Notes: generated by a model from the sequence alone, not told the origin. Shown: positions 26,104 through 35,782, counted from the first letter of the stretch. The stretch is DNA of 57,785 nucleotides from an uncultured Verrucomicrobiales bacterium (GCA_937922595.1 CALAIY010000098.1:1-57785); one strand, 5' to 3'. Translations and numbers: made by a program.

Positions 26104-26155
26104 GGGGGACGATAGCGAAGTTGTGCGAGGCGGCAATGCTGGCTAGGGAGAGGCG

Positions 26156-26644
26156 ATGGATTTTCCTCCCGAGATAGACTTGCATAGTGACCCATTTTTT
26201 ATGAGCCAGGCATTGCGCCAGGCACAAACGGCCTATCTCGCAGGCGAGGTGCCCATCGGCGCCATCATCGTGCAAGAGGGGCAGATCATCGCCCGCGCAG
26301 CAAACCAGGTGGAAACGCTCAAGGACGCCACCGCGCATGCCGAAATGCTGGCGCTCACTCAAGCCCAGAGCGTGGTGGGTGATTGGAGGCTTACTGATTG
26401 TGATCTCTATGTGACGAAGGAGCCGTGCCCGATGTGTGCGGGGGCTCTCGTTCACACTCGCGTGCGCCGCGTAATTTTCGGCTGCCCGTCTCCAAAAGAT
26501 GGTGCCTGCGGCGGCTTCATTAATCTGCTGGACCAACCGACCTTGAACCACGCGGCCGAGATCGTATCTGGAATCATGGCCGAGGAATCGGCCATGCTGC
26601 TACGGACGTTTTTCCAAGAGGCGCGCGCAGGGAAGAAGCAATAA
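26156..26644 (+). CDS. tadA: tRNA-specific adenosine deaminase TadA
   Basis: Deaminates A34 to inosine in tRNA-Arg(ACG). The 162 residues contain the zinc site His61-Ala-Glu63 and PCPMC (Cys91, Cys94), and a C-terminal RRVIFGCPSPKDGACGG block. An AGGGAGAGG ribosome-binding site lies just ahead of ATG 26156. Confidence 0.95.
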   Translation: MDFPPEIDLHSDPFFMSQALRQAQTAYLAGEVPIGAIIVQEGQIIARAANQVETLKDATAHAEMLALTQAQSVVGDWRLTDCDLYVTKEPCPMCAGALVHTRVRRVIFGCPSPKDGACGGFINLLDQPTLNHAAEIVSGIMAEESAMLLRTFFQEARAGKKQ

Positions 26645-26765
26645 AAAAAGTGCGTGCCCGGCACCGAGGCACCGGACACGCGTTTTTACGGTCTTTCAGA
26701 CCGGGTCGCGTTTTATCACGACACTCCCCGCAAGTAAGAGGTTTCAGATAAACTCAAACCTCTTA
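26645..26765. other. Intergenic hairpins after tadA
   Basis: About 210 bases separate tadA from the exonuclease gene and hold no gene. Visible structures are an imperfect GC hairpin with T5 (about 26650-26686) that could terminate tadA, CGGTCT/AGACCG (26690-26704), and a perfect 10-base inverted repeat TAAGAGGTTT/AAACCTCTTA (26735-26744, 26756-26765) with no T tract. Confidence 0.5.
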
Positions 26766-26853
26766 CAAAACTGCGAAACAACAGAACGACTAACAGCACG
26801 AAACGTTGAATCTCCTGCTATGATTTACGAAAAACCGCTCGTAAACAAGCTTT

Positions 26854-27408
26854 TTACGCCTCCGGGAGCGCCCAATTCACAGAAATTTGCTGTTCGCGGC
26901 CTCCACGATCCATAAGTTTCACAAAACCATTCTGTGCACCATATTCATGCACGCATTTCGTAACTTTCACATCGAAGCAACAGTAGCGGGCAATTTTCGA
27001 AATTTCACCGGATTGCCACCAGCGAATCGCATCAAGACCATCAGCACTTTTCCCGGTGCCAAGAGTGGCTGAGGCCACGTCTTCGAGCTTGGGTCGGTAG
27101 CCGAGTTCTTGCTCGATATCCACCATGAGATCGAGGCTTACTGCCTGGGATTCAATGTCCCAGGCCGTGTAGCCTTGGAGCACAGCATAATCGAAATTGA
27201 TGTGATTGTAGCCGATGACGAGATCCGCACGCACGATCTGATCGATGAGGGCATCGATTCCAGCTTCGTCGTAAATGATGTATTTGCCTTCGGCAGAGCT
27301 GTAAGTGACGCCTACGGAGACGCCCATTTTGTCTTTATTACCCCAGCCACCGACGTCGTTGGCGGTGCGTTGGGTCTCGAGGTCGAAGTAGACGAAGTCT
27401 TGCGGCAT
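26854..27408 (-). CDS. DEDD-type 3'-5' exonuclease domain protein
   Basis: A 184-residue RNase H-like protein. Exo I motif YFDLET (Asp and Glu near residues 8 and 10), Exo II GYNHINFDYAVL, and Exo III RYCCFDVKVT with Tyr four residues before Asp, so DEDDy class. Homologues of this short type (YprB-like) act on nucleic acid ends; the substrate is unknown. Last gene of a minus-strand run with the RDD protein and the LolC/E-type permease. Confidence 0.82.
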   Translation of the reverse strand: MPQDFVYFDLETQRTANDVGGWGNKDKMGVSVGVTYSSAEGKYIIYDEAGIDALIDQIVRADLVIGYNHINFDYAVLQGYTAWDIESQAVSLDLMVDIEQELGYRPKLEDVASATLGTGKSADGLDAIRWWQSGEISKIARYCCFDVKVTKCVHEYGAQNGFVKLMDRGGREQQISVNWALPEA

Positions 27409-27417
27409 GGGGAAAGG

Positions 27418-28323
27418 CTACTGATTCTTGGGATCTGCAGGGGCGGATTTGGCGGCGTCCTTCATTTCATATTCTTTCACGCCAGCCTGAATTTGATCCC
27501 ACATTAAGTACGCAGAAAAGGCGGTGGCAATGACTGGAATGATAATCAGTAGGGACATCCGCGCCTGGGACACGGGCTTACCGCGAACGATAGTTTTGGC
27601 ACGCTCATCCCAAAGGGTGTTGCCAATCTGCTTCATGCGCACTTGCGATACGACGAGCGAGAGAAGGGTGAGCAACGGCAGTCCAAAGCCCCAGCCAAAC
27701 ACGAAAAGAAGGAGCGCGCGGATAAGGCTTTTACCATTGGTGGTGCGCTTGCCTTCTTCGTCAGTGATCCAAAGACCCGCGATGGCCTTCCCTGGAGTGG
27801 TGCCAAAGGTGGTGATGAGCGCAGCTTCAACGAGAAACCACGAGAGGGTAGTGAGCACCTGAAAGGCCACAATGGCGCTCTCGGAGAGCGCTTCACCGGG
27901 AGCGAAGCCCGCTGCGACACCGAGTCCCATGATGATGATCCCAAAGATCACGGAATCCGTGATCCGTGCACCAAAGCGCACCCACACGCGACGCCCAAGA
28001 GCTTCAGGGGTGAAGAGAATCGATTCCTGCTGCGGGACGTCACCAGCTTCCGGGATCGCTGGAGGAAGGATTCCGCGCTCGGCAGCCTCGTCGATGGAGG
28101 AGGCGGGAGTTTCCGGCGCAGCCTGAGGATCAGACGCCTGGCTTTCAGTTTCTGGGATCGCGTCGCGGAGGGATTCGATCTCACTAAGCGGCTTCCAGGA
28201 ATCGAGACCTTTGTGCCAACCAGAGTCGGTGACCTGAAATTTTCCGGCGGCGATCATGTCGCGCAATTCGAAAATGCGGTGCGGCCCGGACTGCTCGCCC
28301 TGGTGAATGACAAATATTTCCAT
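27418..28323 (-). CDS. GYF_2 domain-RDD family membrane protein
   Basis: A 301-residue protein. The N-terminal GYF_2 domain (residues 1-55, IHQGEQSGPH..ELRDMIAAGKF..TDSGWHKG) is cytoplasmic and peptide-binding. An acidic linker follows, then an RDD domain with about four membrane helices starting at RFGARITDSVIFG, with GTTPGKAIAGLWI as RDD core. The RDD family may transport ions; function here is unknown. Seven bases from the LolC/E gene. Confidence 0.87.
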   Translation of the reverse strand: MEIFVIHQGEQSGPHRIFELRDMIAAGKFQVTDSGWHKGLDSWKPLSEIESLRDAIPETESQASDPQAAPETPASSIDEAAERGILPPAIPEAGDVPQQESILFTPEALGRRVWVRFGARITDSVIFGIIIMGLGVAAGFAPGEALSESAIVAFQVLTTLSWFLVEAALITTFGTTPGKAIAGLWITDEEGKRTTNGKSLIRALLLFVFGWGFGLPLLTLLSLVVSQVRMKQIGNTLWDERAKTIVRGKPVSQARMSLLIIIPVIATAFSAYLMWDQIQAGVKEYEMKDAAKSAPADPKNQ

Positions 28324-28329
28324 TAATGA

Positions 28330-29667
28330 CTAGAGGTTGCGAAGCGCTTTGGCGGGATCCACACGCGCTGCAAAAAGTGCAGGGATCAGAGCGGCAAGAG
28401 TGCAAAGAACGAAGGCTCCTACAGAGATGATGACGAGATCTTTCGGCAAAATCCGCGCCGGAATTTCGACGAGACCGTAGACGCCGGAATCGAAAATTTG
28501 GAAGTTGGTAAGCTTCTGGATGCCTTCACGGATGGTATTTCGCTGGTGGAGGATAAGACCGCCGAGACCCAAACCGCACATAATTCCAATGACACCGACG
28601 ACCATCCCCTGGGCGAGGAAAATCCAAGCGATCTGATTCACATGGCCACCAAGCGCGCCAATCACACCGATGTCCTGCCGCTTCTGCACGGTGACGGTGA
28701 TCATGGTGACCATGATGGAAAAGCCAGCAACGAAGAGAATGATGAATAGAACGAAATACATCATCGTGCGCTCCATGGCCACGGCATTGAACCATTGCTG
28801 GTGCCGCTCCATCCAAGTGGTGACACGCCATTCCGGCGGGGTGACTTTGATCATCCCCTCTACGTATTCACCAGCACGGTAGGCGTTTTCAGTGACGACG
28901 CCGATGCCATTCACCGATTCTTCGAGGCCCGCGATGTGTTGCGCATGGTGCAGGGGCAGGATGATGATTTCACCGTATTGTAGGCTACTGAAGATCGCAC
29001 CGATCTCGAGTTCGAGCGGGAGCACGGCTTCATCGCTGACGACTTCCATCGCTTTCCGCGCCGCTTCTTCATCCCCGCGCTCACGCGCTTCCTGCGATTT
29101 CTGAGCAGCTTTCACAAGATCCCGCAGGCTTCGTGGCGAGACGACGGTGATCTTATTTCCGATGGAGAGGCCGAAATTATTCGCGATGGCGGAGCCGATC
29201 ACAATTTTATCGCCACTGAGATCTACGGTGCCTTTCGGATTTAGCTTATTGAGTTGCTCAAGACGCCAGGTGTCGTCGGCCCGAAATCCGATGGCCGCGG
29301 CAGAAGTCGGCTCGCCTCCAATCTGGAGAAACGCAGGAGTACTCACATAAGGCGAGACGGCAGTGACGCTTTCGAGCCCCTCAAGGCGCTCCGCGAGATC
29401 CTCCCACCCATTTCCGGTAGGAAAACCATCTTCATCAAGAAAACCGCTAAATTGAGTTTCGAGCGTCACGTGAGGCTCGAAGCCAAGCACAGTATCTTTA
29501 ATCCGTTTCTCAAAGCCCGCCATCACCGCAATCACCACCATGAGCACGGTGACGCCAAGACACACACCGATCACCGAGAGCAACGTCATGATCGAGACAA
29601 ACGTACGTTTCGGCTGGAGATAGCGAAGAGCGATGAAGAAGCTGAAGGGCATCGGGAGAAACCGCAT
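28330..29667 (-). CDS. LolC/LolE-type lipoprotein-releasing ABC permease
   Basis: A 445-residue inner-membrane permease: one N-terminal helix (FVSIMTLLSVIGVCLGVTVLMVV), a large periplasmic MacB_PCD domain, and three C-terminal helices with the FtsX domain (IVTMITVTVQKRQDIGVIGALG). In E. coli it extracts lipoproteins for LolA with the ATPase LolD. No lolD is in the window. The sequence contains a charged insert (EARERGDEEAARKAME) not usual in LolC. ATG 29652 is an alternative start. Confidence 0.9.
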   Translation of the reverse strand: MRFLPMPFSFFIALRYLQPKRTFVSIMTLLSVIGVCLGVTVLMVVIAVMAGFEKRIKDTVLGFEPHVTLETQFSGFLDEDGFPTGNGWEDLAERLEGLESVTAVSPYVSTPAFLQIGGEPTSAAAIGFRADDTWRLEQLNKLNPKGTVDLSGDKIVIGSAIANNFGLSIGNKITVVSPRSLRDLVKAAQKSQEARERGDEEAARKAMEVVSDEAVLPLELEIGAIFSSLQYGEIIILPLHHAQHIAGLEESVNGIGVVTENAYRAGEYVEGMIKVTPPEWRVTTWMERHQQWFNAVAMERTMMYFVLFIILFVAGFSIMVTMITVTVQKRQDIGVIGALGGHVNQIAWIFLAQGMVVGVIGIMCGLGLGGLILHQRNTIREGIQKLTNFQIFDSGVYGLVEIPARILPKDLVIISVGAFVLCTLAALIPALFAARVDPAKALRNL

Positions 29668-29766
29668 TTTCTGGCGGCGGCGGCCATCCTAGCGCGCAGG
29701 TCCCCGACACGCCAGGACGATCCGCACCCTTGCCGGATTCAACTTCGACGCCTATAAAATCCCAAG

Positions 29767-30210
29767 ATGCCCACTGCCTGCCACGCCCTCATCGAAGAAT
29801 TTGTCGATCTGCTCGATACCCCCGCGCCTTTCGCGCGCTTCCGCGCCGGATTCGGCCTCGTTTTTAACGTCTGGAAACGCCGCGCCCAAATGCACGAAGA
29901 CGATGGCCTCGACGTCTCCGGGTTTCACCCGAAGCTCATCGCAAACGGCCAAAACGGCGAAGCTCTCCGCCACCTCCGCCTCCACTCAGGCTGCATACTA
30001 CTCGGCCCCTTCGGCTGGCCAATGTCCATCGGCATGGATCTCATCGATCAACTCCAAGCCCGCTCCGGCCGCCCAGAATCCATCACCGAATGCCGCGATA
30101 ATATTGCCGGCCGAGAAACTGGCCACCACCTCATCTCCGCATTTGCCGGCGAAATCAGCCGCGACGTCCTCCGCCAACTCCTCTACGCCGAACTCGGCGA
30201 CCCGAGCTAA
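29767..30210 (+). CDS. Hypothetical protein coupled to queC
   Basis: A 147-residue soluble protein, no signal or membrane segment. I do not recognise the family. Its stop overlaps the queC start (TAATG), and the three-gene run with queE points to co-translation. It could relate to queuosine metabolism, but nothing in the residues proves this. Confidence 0.72.
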   Translation: MPTACHALIEEFVDLLDTPAPFARFRAGFGLVFNVWKRRAQMHEDDGLDVSGFHPKLIANGQNGEALRHLRLHSGCILLGPFGWPMSIGMDLIDQLQARSGRPESITECRDNIAGRETGHHLISAFAGEISRDVLRQLLYAELGDPS

Positions 30211-30881
30211 TGCCCGCCGATACCGCAGCAACCGTCGTCTTAGTCAGCGGCGGCATGGATTCCGTCGTCGCCCTCCACCACGCCGCCGCCACCGGCACCG
30301 TCCTCGCAGGGGTCAGCTTCGACTACGGCTCAAAGCACAACCACCGCGAAATCCCCTTCGCCAAAGCCCACTGCGCAGATCTCGGCCTCCGGCACGAAAC
30401 CGTCTCCCTCGGTTTCATGGATCAGCTCTTCACCTCCGATCTCCTCAAATCCGGCGGCGAAATCCCCGACGGCCACTACGAAGAGCTCTCCATGAAGCAG
30501 ACGGTCGTTCCGTTCCGAAATGGCATCATGCTCGCCATCGCCGCCGGCTTCGCCGAAAGCGCTGGAGCCACCTCTCTCACCATCGCCGCCCACTCCGGCG
30601 ACCACGCAATCTACCCCGATTGCCGCGAACCCTTCATGGCCGCCATGGCCTCCGCCATCACCGAAGGCACCTACGAAAAAATCGCCCTTCTCCGCCCCTT
30701 CATCGATCAGCGCAAAGAAGACATCGCCGCCCGCGGAGCCGAGCTCGGCATCGATTTCAGCAAGACCTACTCCTGCTACAAAGGCGGAGAGCTTCACTGC
30801 GGCACATGTGGCACCTGCACCGAGCGCAAAGAAGCCTTCTCACTCGCCCGCCTCGTGGACCCCACCACCTACGCATGCTGA
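30210..30881 (+). CDS. queC: 7-cyano-7-deazaguanine synthase QueC
   Basis: Converts 7-carboxy-7-deazaguanine to preQ0 with ATP and ammonia. The 223 residues carry the PP-loop SGGMDS (13-18) and a C-terminal zinc site, C-x9-C-x2-C-x2-C (SCYKGG.., CGTCGTC). Overlaps the upstream unknown gene and queE. Confidence 0.96.
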   Translation: MPADTAATVVLVSGGMDSVVALHHAAATGTVLAGVSFDYGSKHNHREIPFAKAHCADLGLRHETVSLGFMDQLFTSDLLKSGGEIPDGHYEELSMKQTVVPFRNGIMLAIAAGFAESAGATSLTIAAHSGDHAIYPDCREPFMAAMASAITEGTYEKIALLRPFIDQRKEDIAARGAELGIDFSKTYSCYKGGELHCGTCGTCTERKEAFSLARLVDPTTYAC

Positions 30882-31555
30882 TCTCCGAAATCTTCTACTC
30901 CGTCCAAGGTGAAGGCACGCTCACCGGAGTCCCCTCCGTTTTCGTACGCACGTCAGGGTGCAATCTCCGCTGCCGCTGGTGCGACACCCCCTACGCCTCC
31001 TGGAAGCCTGAAGGCAAAACACTCTCCCCCGCCGAGATCCTCAGCACCGTACGCTCCCACTCCCCAGCTCGCCACGTCGTCCTCACCGGCGGCGAACCCA
31101 TGATCGCCCCCGAGCTCCCAGAATTGTGCGCCCTCCTCCGCACCGAAGGCTTCCACATCACCATCGAGACCGCAGGCACCATCGCCCCCTCCGGCATCGC
31201 CTGCGACCTCGCCTCCATCAGCCCAAAGCTCGCAAATTCCACACCACACGAAGGCGAAATCGACGCCACCTGGATCGCCCGCCACGAAGCCACCCGCTAC
31301 CAGCCAGAGATTATCGCATCCTGGCTCACCCACTACGAGACGCAGCTCAAATTCGTCGTCTCCAGCGAAAGCGACCTCACCGAAATTACCGCCCTCGCCC
31401 TCCCCGCAGACCGGATTTTACTCATGCCCGAAGGCACCACCCCACAAGCCCTCGCCGCCAAGACCACCTTCGTCGTCGAAGCCTGCAAGCGCCTCGGCTA
31501 CCGCTACTGCCCACGCGTCCACATCGATCTCTTCGGCAATACCCGCGGCACCTAG
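30875..31555 (+). CDS. queE: 7-carboxy-7-deazaguanine synthase QueE
   Basis: A radical SAM enzyme of the queuosine pathway that acts one step before QueC. 226 residues; SAM cluster Cys29, Cys33, Cys36 in SGCNLRCRWCDTPYA, followed by TGGEPM. ATG 30875 overlaps the end of queC. Ends 4 bases into the convergent sigma-factor gene. QueD and QueF are elsewhere. Confidence 0.95.
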   Translation: MLISEIFYSVQGEGTLTGVPSVFVRTSGCNLRCRWCDTPYASWKPEGKTLSPAEILSTVRSHSPARHVVLTGGEPMIAPELPELCALLRTEGFHITIETAGTIAPSGIACDLASISPKLANSTPHEGEIDATWIARHEATRYQPEIIASWLTHYETQLKFVVSSESDLTEITALALPADRILLMPEGTTPQALAAKTTFVVEACKRLGYRYCPRVHIDLFGNTRGT

Positions 31556-32184
31556 AGCGCGTCACTCTCCCGCGCCATCACCTCCATCTCCCACTTCCCC
31601 GCATCGATGGAATGCACCTTCTCCCGCAGCCGCGTCATCACGCGATGCTTCGCTACCCCCACCGCATTCTTCGACATCCCGAGATCCTCACCCACCGCCT
31701 CAGCACTCCGATGCTCAAGCGCAGTCCCCACAAACGCGTCCCAAATCCGCTCCGCAAACTCCCCCTTTATCTTCTCCAGAGCCCAGCCCATCAGCTGATT
31801 CTGATAATCCTTCTCCCAACGTTTCGCCTCCTCCTCCCGCGGCTCAGATTCCAGCGACTCAAGCACCTCCGTATCCGACACCGTATCCGGGCGCCTCGAT
31901 TTTTTCCGAAAATACGTACTGATCGCATTCCGCACCGCCGTAAACAACCATCCCTTAAATTTCCCCTTCTCCGGATCGTATTCGAAATTCACCATCGCCA
32001 GCGACACCGAGCGCATCACATCCTGCACAATATCCGAAGCATCGGCATGAGCCAAATCACGCTTCTTACAATAATTGTAAAGAAGCGGCGTGTAAATCTC
32101 CACGAATTCCTCCCAAGACCCCTGATCCTCGCGATCACGCAGCCGTAGCAGCAAAGTCTCGCGAGTCAGAATCTCAGTGTGCAT
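31552..32184 (-). CDS. ECF-type RNA polymerase sigma factor
   Basis: A 210-residue extracytoplasmic-function sigma factor. Region 2 covers about residues 20-95, with ADASDIVQDVMRSVSLAM and FKGWLFTAVRNAISTYFRK. Region 4 lies near 155-195, with AVGEDLGMSKNAVGVAKHRVMTRLREKV as the -35-binding helix-turn-helix. It fits the ECF type common in PVC bacteria. No anti-sigma gene is adjacent. It diverges from the SGNH/heme protein gene. GTG 32208 is an alternative, longer start. Confidence 0.88.
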   Translation of the reverse strand: MHTEILTRETLLLRLRDREDQGSWEEFVEIYTPLLYNYCKKRDLAHADASDIVQDVMRSVSLAMVNFEYDPEKGKFKGWLFTAVRNAISTYFRKKSRRPDTVSDTEVLESLESEPREEEAKRWEKDYQNQLMGWALEKIKGEFAERIWDAFVGTALEHRSAEAVGEDLGMSKNAVGVAKHRVMTRLREKVHSIDAGKWEMEVMARESDAL

Positions 32185-32308
32185 TCCACAAGATAAGAGA
32201 GACTCCACCGGATATCACCTAAATATACGCGCCTCTCCCCACCCGCTATCACATGAAATATTGTTTGGGTGCATCACGTTTTGACGACAAGATTCCTTCC
32301 CCTTTTCA

Positions 32309-35300
32309 ATGAAAAAACTCCTCTTCTTCACCGCTTCGGTTCTCATCGCAGCCGCGTATCACACCTCTGCCACCGACCTCCCCGGTCCGAAAATCCAGAC
32401 CACTATCACCTCGATCGAAGAGCAGCGGGAAGAAAAAAAACGCCCCTCCTACCAACAGCCGAAAAACCTCTCCAGCTCCGAAGCGCCCACCACCACGCTT
32501 CCCCTCAAACCCACCAAAGGCGAAAAAATCGTCTTTTTAGGCAATAGCCTCGCCGAACGCATGGAGCACTTTGGCCACTTTGAAAGCGCGCTCCACGGCA
32601 CCTTCCCCCAGGCCGAAATCACCTTCCGCAATATGGGCAAGCCTGGCCATACCCCCGCCTTTCGCCCAGAAGCAGGCACTAAAAACCCCTGGGCTTTCCC
32701 CGACGCTAAAAAATTCCGCCCCGACATCCGCAGACACCTCGGCAAAGGCCACTACCCAAGCGCCGATGAATGGCTCACCATCCTCGAAGCCGATACCATC
32801 ATCGCCTTCTTCGGATTCAACGAATCCTTCGACGGCCCCGACATGGCCGATAACTTCAAGGCCGAACTCGCCGCCTTCACCGACCACACCCTCAGCCAAG
32901 GCTACAACGGCCAAACCGCCCCCTCCCTCGTCCTCGCCACTCCCATCGCCGTCGAAGAACGCAAAGACTTCGCACTCCCCGATGCCGCCGCACGCAATGC
33001 CATCCTCGCCAAATACGCCGACGCCGTAAAGCAGGTCGCCGCTGAAAAAAATGTCGGCTTCATCGATCTCTTCACCCCCACCAAAGATCTCTTCGAGAAA
33101 TCAACCGAAGCCCCCCTCACCATCAATGGCATCCACCTCGGCAACGAAGGCTACAAAGCCCTCGCAGGCATCCTCATCAAAGATCTCTTCGCCAAAGACC
33201 TTCCATCCAAAGCAACGCCCCTCCTCGAAGAAGCCATCGTCGAGAAATCTTGGTTCTGGCGCAACGACTACCGCATGCTCAATGGCGTCCACGCCTACGG
33301 CCAGCGCTGGGCTCCCTACGGAAACTTCAACTACCCCGAAGAAATCGAAAAAATTCGCCAAATGACCGTCCTCCGCGACGAAAACATTTGGAAAGTCGCC
33401 CAAGGAAAATCCACCTCCCTCTCCGTCAACGACGCCTCCACCCGCCCACTCACACCAGTCACCACCAACTACGTACCCTCCGAAAAAAACGGCACCCCAG
33501 ACTTCCTCATGGAGGAAGAAGCCCTGAAAAAATTCGATCTCCCCGAAGGCTATAAAATTTCCGTCTTCGCCACCGAGCAAGAATTCCCCAACCTCGGAAA
33601 CCCCGCCCAAATCCGCTTCGATAACAAAGGCCGCGTCTGGGTCTCCACCGTCCCAAGCTACCCCCACTACAAACCCGGCAGCGAAATGCCGAACGACAAA
33701 CTCCTCATCTACGAAGACACCGATGGCGACGGACGTGCCGATAAAGAAACCGTCTTCGCCGATAAGCTCCACGTCCCCATCGGATTCGAAATCGCCCCCG
33801 AAGGCGTCTACATCTCCGAAGAGCCCTACCTCACCATCCACAAAGACACCGATGGCGATGACCGAGCAGACACCAAAGACTACCTCCTAGATGGCTTCGA
33901 CTCCCACGACACCCACCACGCCATCTCAGCCTTCGATCAAGACAACGGCGGAGCAATCTTCATGTGCGAAGGCCGCTTCCTCCACTCCCAAATAGAGACC
34001 CCATGGGGTCCCCAACGCATGACCGATGGCGGCGTCTGGCGCTTCGATCCCCACTCCTGGAAAGTCGAGCGTGTCATGCAAATGGACGTCTCCAATCCCT
34101 GGGGCGTCGCTCACGATGAATTCGGCCAGACCTTCCTCAATGACGCCTCCGGTGGAGATCAACTATGGATGGCCGCCTACTCCGTAAAATTGCCTCACAG
34201 CGATGAAATACGTAAAGTCGAAAAATTCAATTACGAGCACAACATCCGCCCCAGCTCCGGCAACGAATTCCTCCACTCCCGCGCCTTCCCCGATGAAGTC
34301 CAAGGCGATTACCTCTACGCCAACACCATTGGCTTCCTCGGCATCAAACAATTCGATACCGTAGAAGACGGCACCGCAATCAGAGGCAAGCACCGCCAAG
34401 ACATGATCCAATCCTCCGATGGAAACTTCCGCCCCTGCGACCTCCGCATGGCTCCCGATGGAAGCATCTACTTCGTCGATTGGCACAATACCCTCATCGG
34501 CCACATGCAACACAGCGCCCGCGACCCACTGCGCAATTCCGTCTACGGCCGAATCTACAAAATCACCTACGAAGGCCGTGATCTCGTAGAGCCCCCCAAA
34601 GTCGCCGGAGCAGATCTAGATACCCTCTTTGAAAACTTCAAACTCCCCGAGCTCAGCGCCCGCAAGCGAAGCCACAAAGAGCTCCGCGGCCGCGACGCCA
34701 AAGAAGTCATCACAAAAGCTCACGCCTTCGCCAAAGCCAACTCCGAAGCCCCCCGCCTCACCCTCGAATCCCTCTGGGCCACCTGGGGCCAGCAACAACC
34801 TTCGGTAAAACTCATCGAGCAATGTCTCGCCACCACCGATCACCGCGTCCGCGCCGGAGCCACCCGCGTCATCCGCCACTGCCTCCACCTCCTCGATCCC
34901 GCAGACATCGAGCGCTTCCTCATGAAAGCCGCCGCAGATGCCCACGGCCGCGTCCGTCTCGAAGCACTCTCCGCCTCCACCTGGCTCAGCGAAACCCATC
35001 CTGAGACCGGAGCCAAAATCCTCCTCACCGTCGCATCACAAGAAACTGATAAATGGATTCGCAACGCCCTCAACGTCTCCATGCGTCTCATGAAGCCAGC
35101 CGTAATCGCCACCATTGAAGCTGGCACCATAAAGAAAGAAGACGTCAAAGACTACGATCAACTCCTCGCCATGAAGCTCCCCGGCGCACCTAAGCGGAAA
35201 AACTACATGACCGACTCCGTCAAAAAAGCCCGGAAGAAAGACCGCAGCTTCAAATCCCAATACAAGCTCGGCCTCCAGGTCTTCCACGAAGAAGGCTCCT

Positions 35301-35707
35301 GCGCCACCTGCCACATGGAAACCGGCCAAGGCCTCGCAAGTATCTATCCACCCATCGCAAACAGCCCCTGGGTCACCGACGACAAAGAGCGCCTCATCAA
35401 GCTATCCCTCCACGGCATCTACGGAGACATCACCGTAAACGGCGTCGATTACCTCACCGCAAAAGGCGTCCCACCAATGACCGCCGTAGGCGCAATGTTC
35501 AGCGATGGCGAAATGGCAGCCGTCCTCACCTACGTCCGCAACAGCTGGGGCAACGAAGCCGATCCCATCACAGCCGAAGAAATAAAGAAAATCCGAGCCG
35601 CCACCAAAGACCGTAAAATCTTCTACACACCCGAAGAACTCATCAAAGAGCACCCCTTCCCCGAAGGCATCAAATCGATCCCCACCGCAGCAAAATCAGA
35701 AAGCTAA
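32309..35707 (+). CDS. SGNH-hydrolase/dehydrogenase-propeller/cytochrome c fusion (PVC-type CxxCH protein)
   Basis: A 1132-residue secreted protein. Signal peptide 1-21; SGNH hydrolase-like domain about 70-290 (GNS near residue 78 replaces GDS, NGIHLGNEGY near 272); PVC-type dehydrogenase propeller about 420-775 (SDGNFRPCDLRMAPDGSIYF); helical HEAT-like repeats about 790-950; and a c-type heme domain with CATCH at about 997-1001. Family members are thought to act on polysaccharide or alcohol-type substrates with periplasmic electron transfer; the substrate is unknown. Confidence 0.92.
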   Translation: MKKLLFFTASVLIAAAYHTSATDLPGPKIQTTITSIEEQREEKKRPSYQQPKNLSSSEAPTTTLPLKPTKGEKIVFLGNSLAERMEHFGHFESALHGTFPQAEITFRNMGKPGHTPAFRPEAGTKNPWAFPDAKKFRPDIRRHLGKGHYPSADEWLTILEADTIIAFFGFNESFDGPDMADNFKAELAAFTDHTLSQGYNGQTAPSLVLATPIAVEERKDFALPDAAARNAILAKYADAVKQVAAEKNVGFIDLFTPTKDLFEKSTEAPLTINGIHLGNEGYKALAGILIKDLFAKDLPSKATPLLEEAIVEKSWFWRNDYRMLNGVHAYGQRWAPYGNFNYPEEIEKIRQMTVLRDENIWKVAQGKSTSLSVNDASTRPLTPVTTNYVPSEKNGTPDFLMEEEALKKFDLPEGYKISVFATEQEFPNLGNPAQIRFDNKGRVWVSTVPSYPHYKPGSEMPNDKLLIYEDTDGDGRADKETVFADKLHVPIGFEIAPEGVYISEEPYLTIHKDTDGDDRADTKDYLLDGFDSHDTHHAISAFDQDNGGAIFMCEGRFLHSQIETPWGPQRMTDGGVWRFDPHSWKVERVMQMDVSNPWGVAHDEFGQTFLNDASGGDQLWMAAYSVKLPHSDEIRKVEKFNYEHNIRPSSGNEFLHSRAFPDEVQGDYLYANTIGFLGIKQFDTVEDGTAIRGKHRQDMIQSSDGNFRPCDLRMAPDGSIYFVDWHNTLIGHMQHSARDPLRNSVYGRIYKITYEGRDLVEPPKVAGADLDTLFENFKLPELSARKRSHKELRGRDAKEVITKAHAFAKANSEAPRLTLESLWATWGQQQPSVKLIEQCLATTDHRVRAGATRVIRHCLHLLDPADIERFLMKAAADAHGRVRLEALSASTWLSETHPETGAKILLTVASQETDKWIRNALNVSMRLMKPAVIATIEAGTIKKEDVKDYDQLLAMKLPGAPKRKNYMTDSVKKARKKDRSFKSQYKLGLQVFHEEGSCATCHMETGQGLASIYPPIANSPWVTDDKERLIKLSLHGIYGDITVNGVDYLTAKGVPPMTAVGAMFSDGEMAAVLTYVRNSWGNEADPITAEEIKKIRAATKDRKIFYTPEELIKEHPFPEGIKSIPTAAKSES

Positions 35708-35727
35708 TTTTGCCGCTAGGCAAACAC

Positions 35728-35764
35728 GAAAAACCCCGGATTCCTCCTCAGGAACCGGGGTTTT
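35728..35764. terminator. Bidirectional terminator between convergent genes
   Basis: Perfect stem 35728-35738 with 35754-35764 (A5CCCCGG/CCGGGGT5) and an inner TTCC/GGAA. T5 on either strand serves the heme protein and the choice-of-anchor D gene. Confidence 0.93.
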
Positions 35765-35782
35765 TCTTTTACTCCGGGAAAC

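Noticed and set aside
29801-30872. Long plus frame upstream of queE
   Set aside because: Arg/Pro-rich out-of-frame reading of the 147-aa gene and queC; queE itself starts at 30875.
31126-32148. 340-codon plus frame rich in Arg, His and Pro
   Set aside because: Frame shadow of queE and antisense of the ECF sigma gene.
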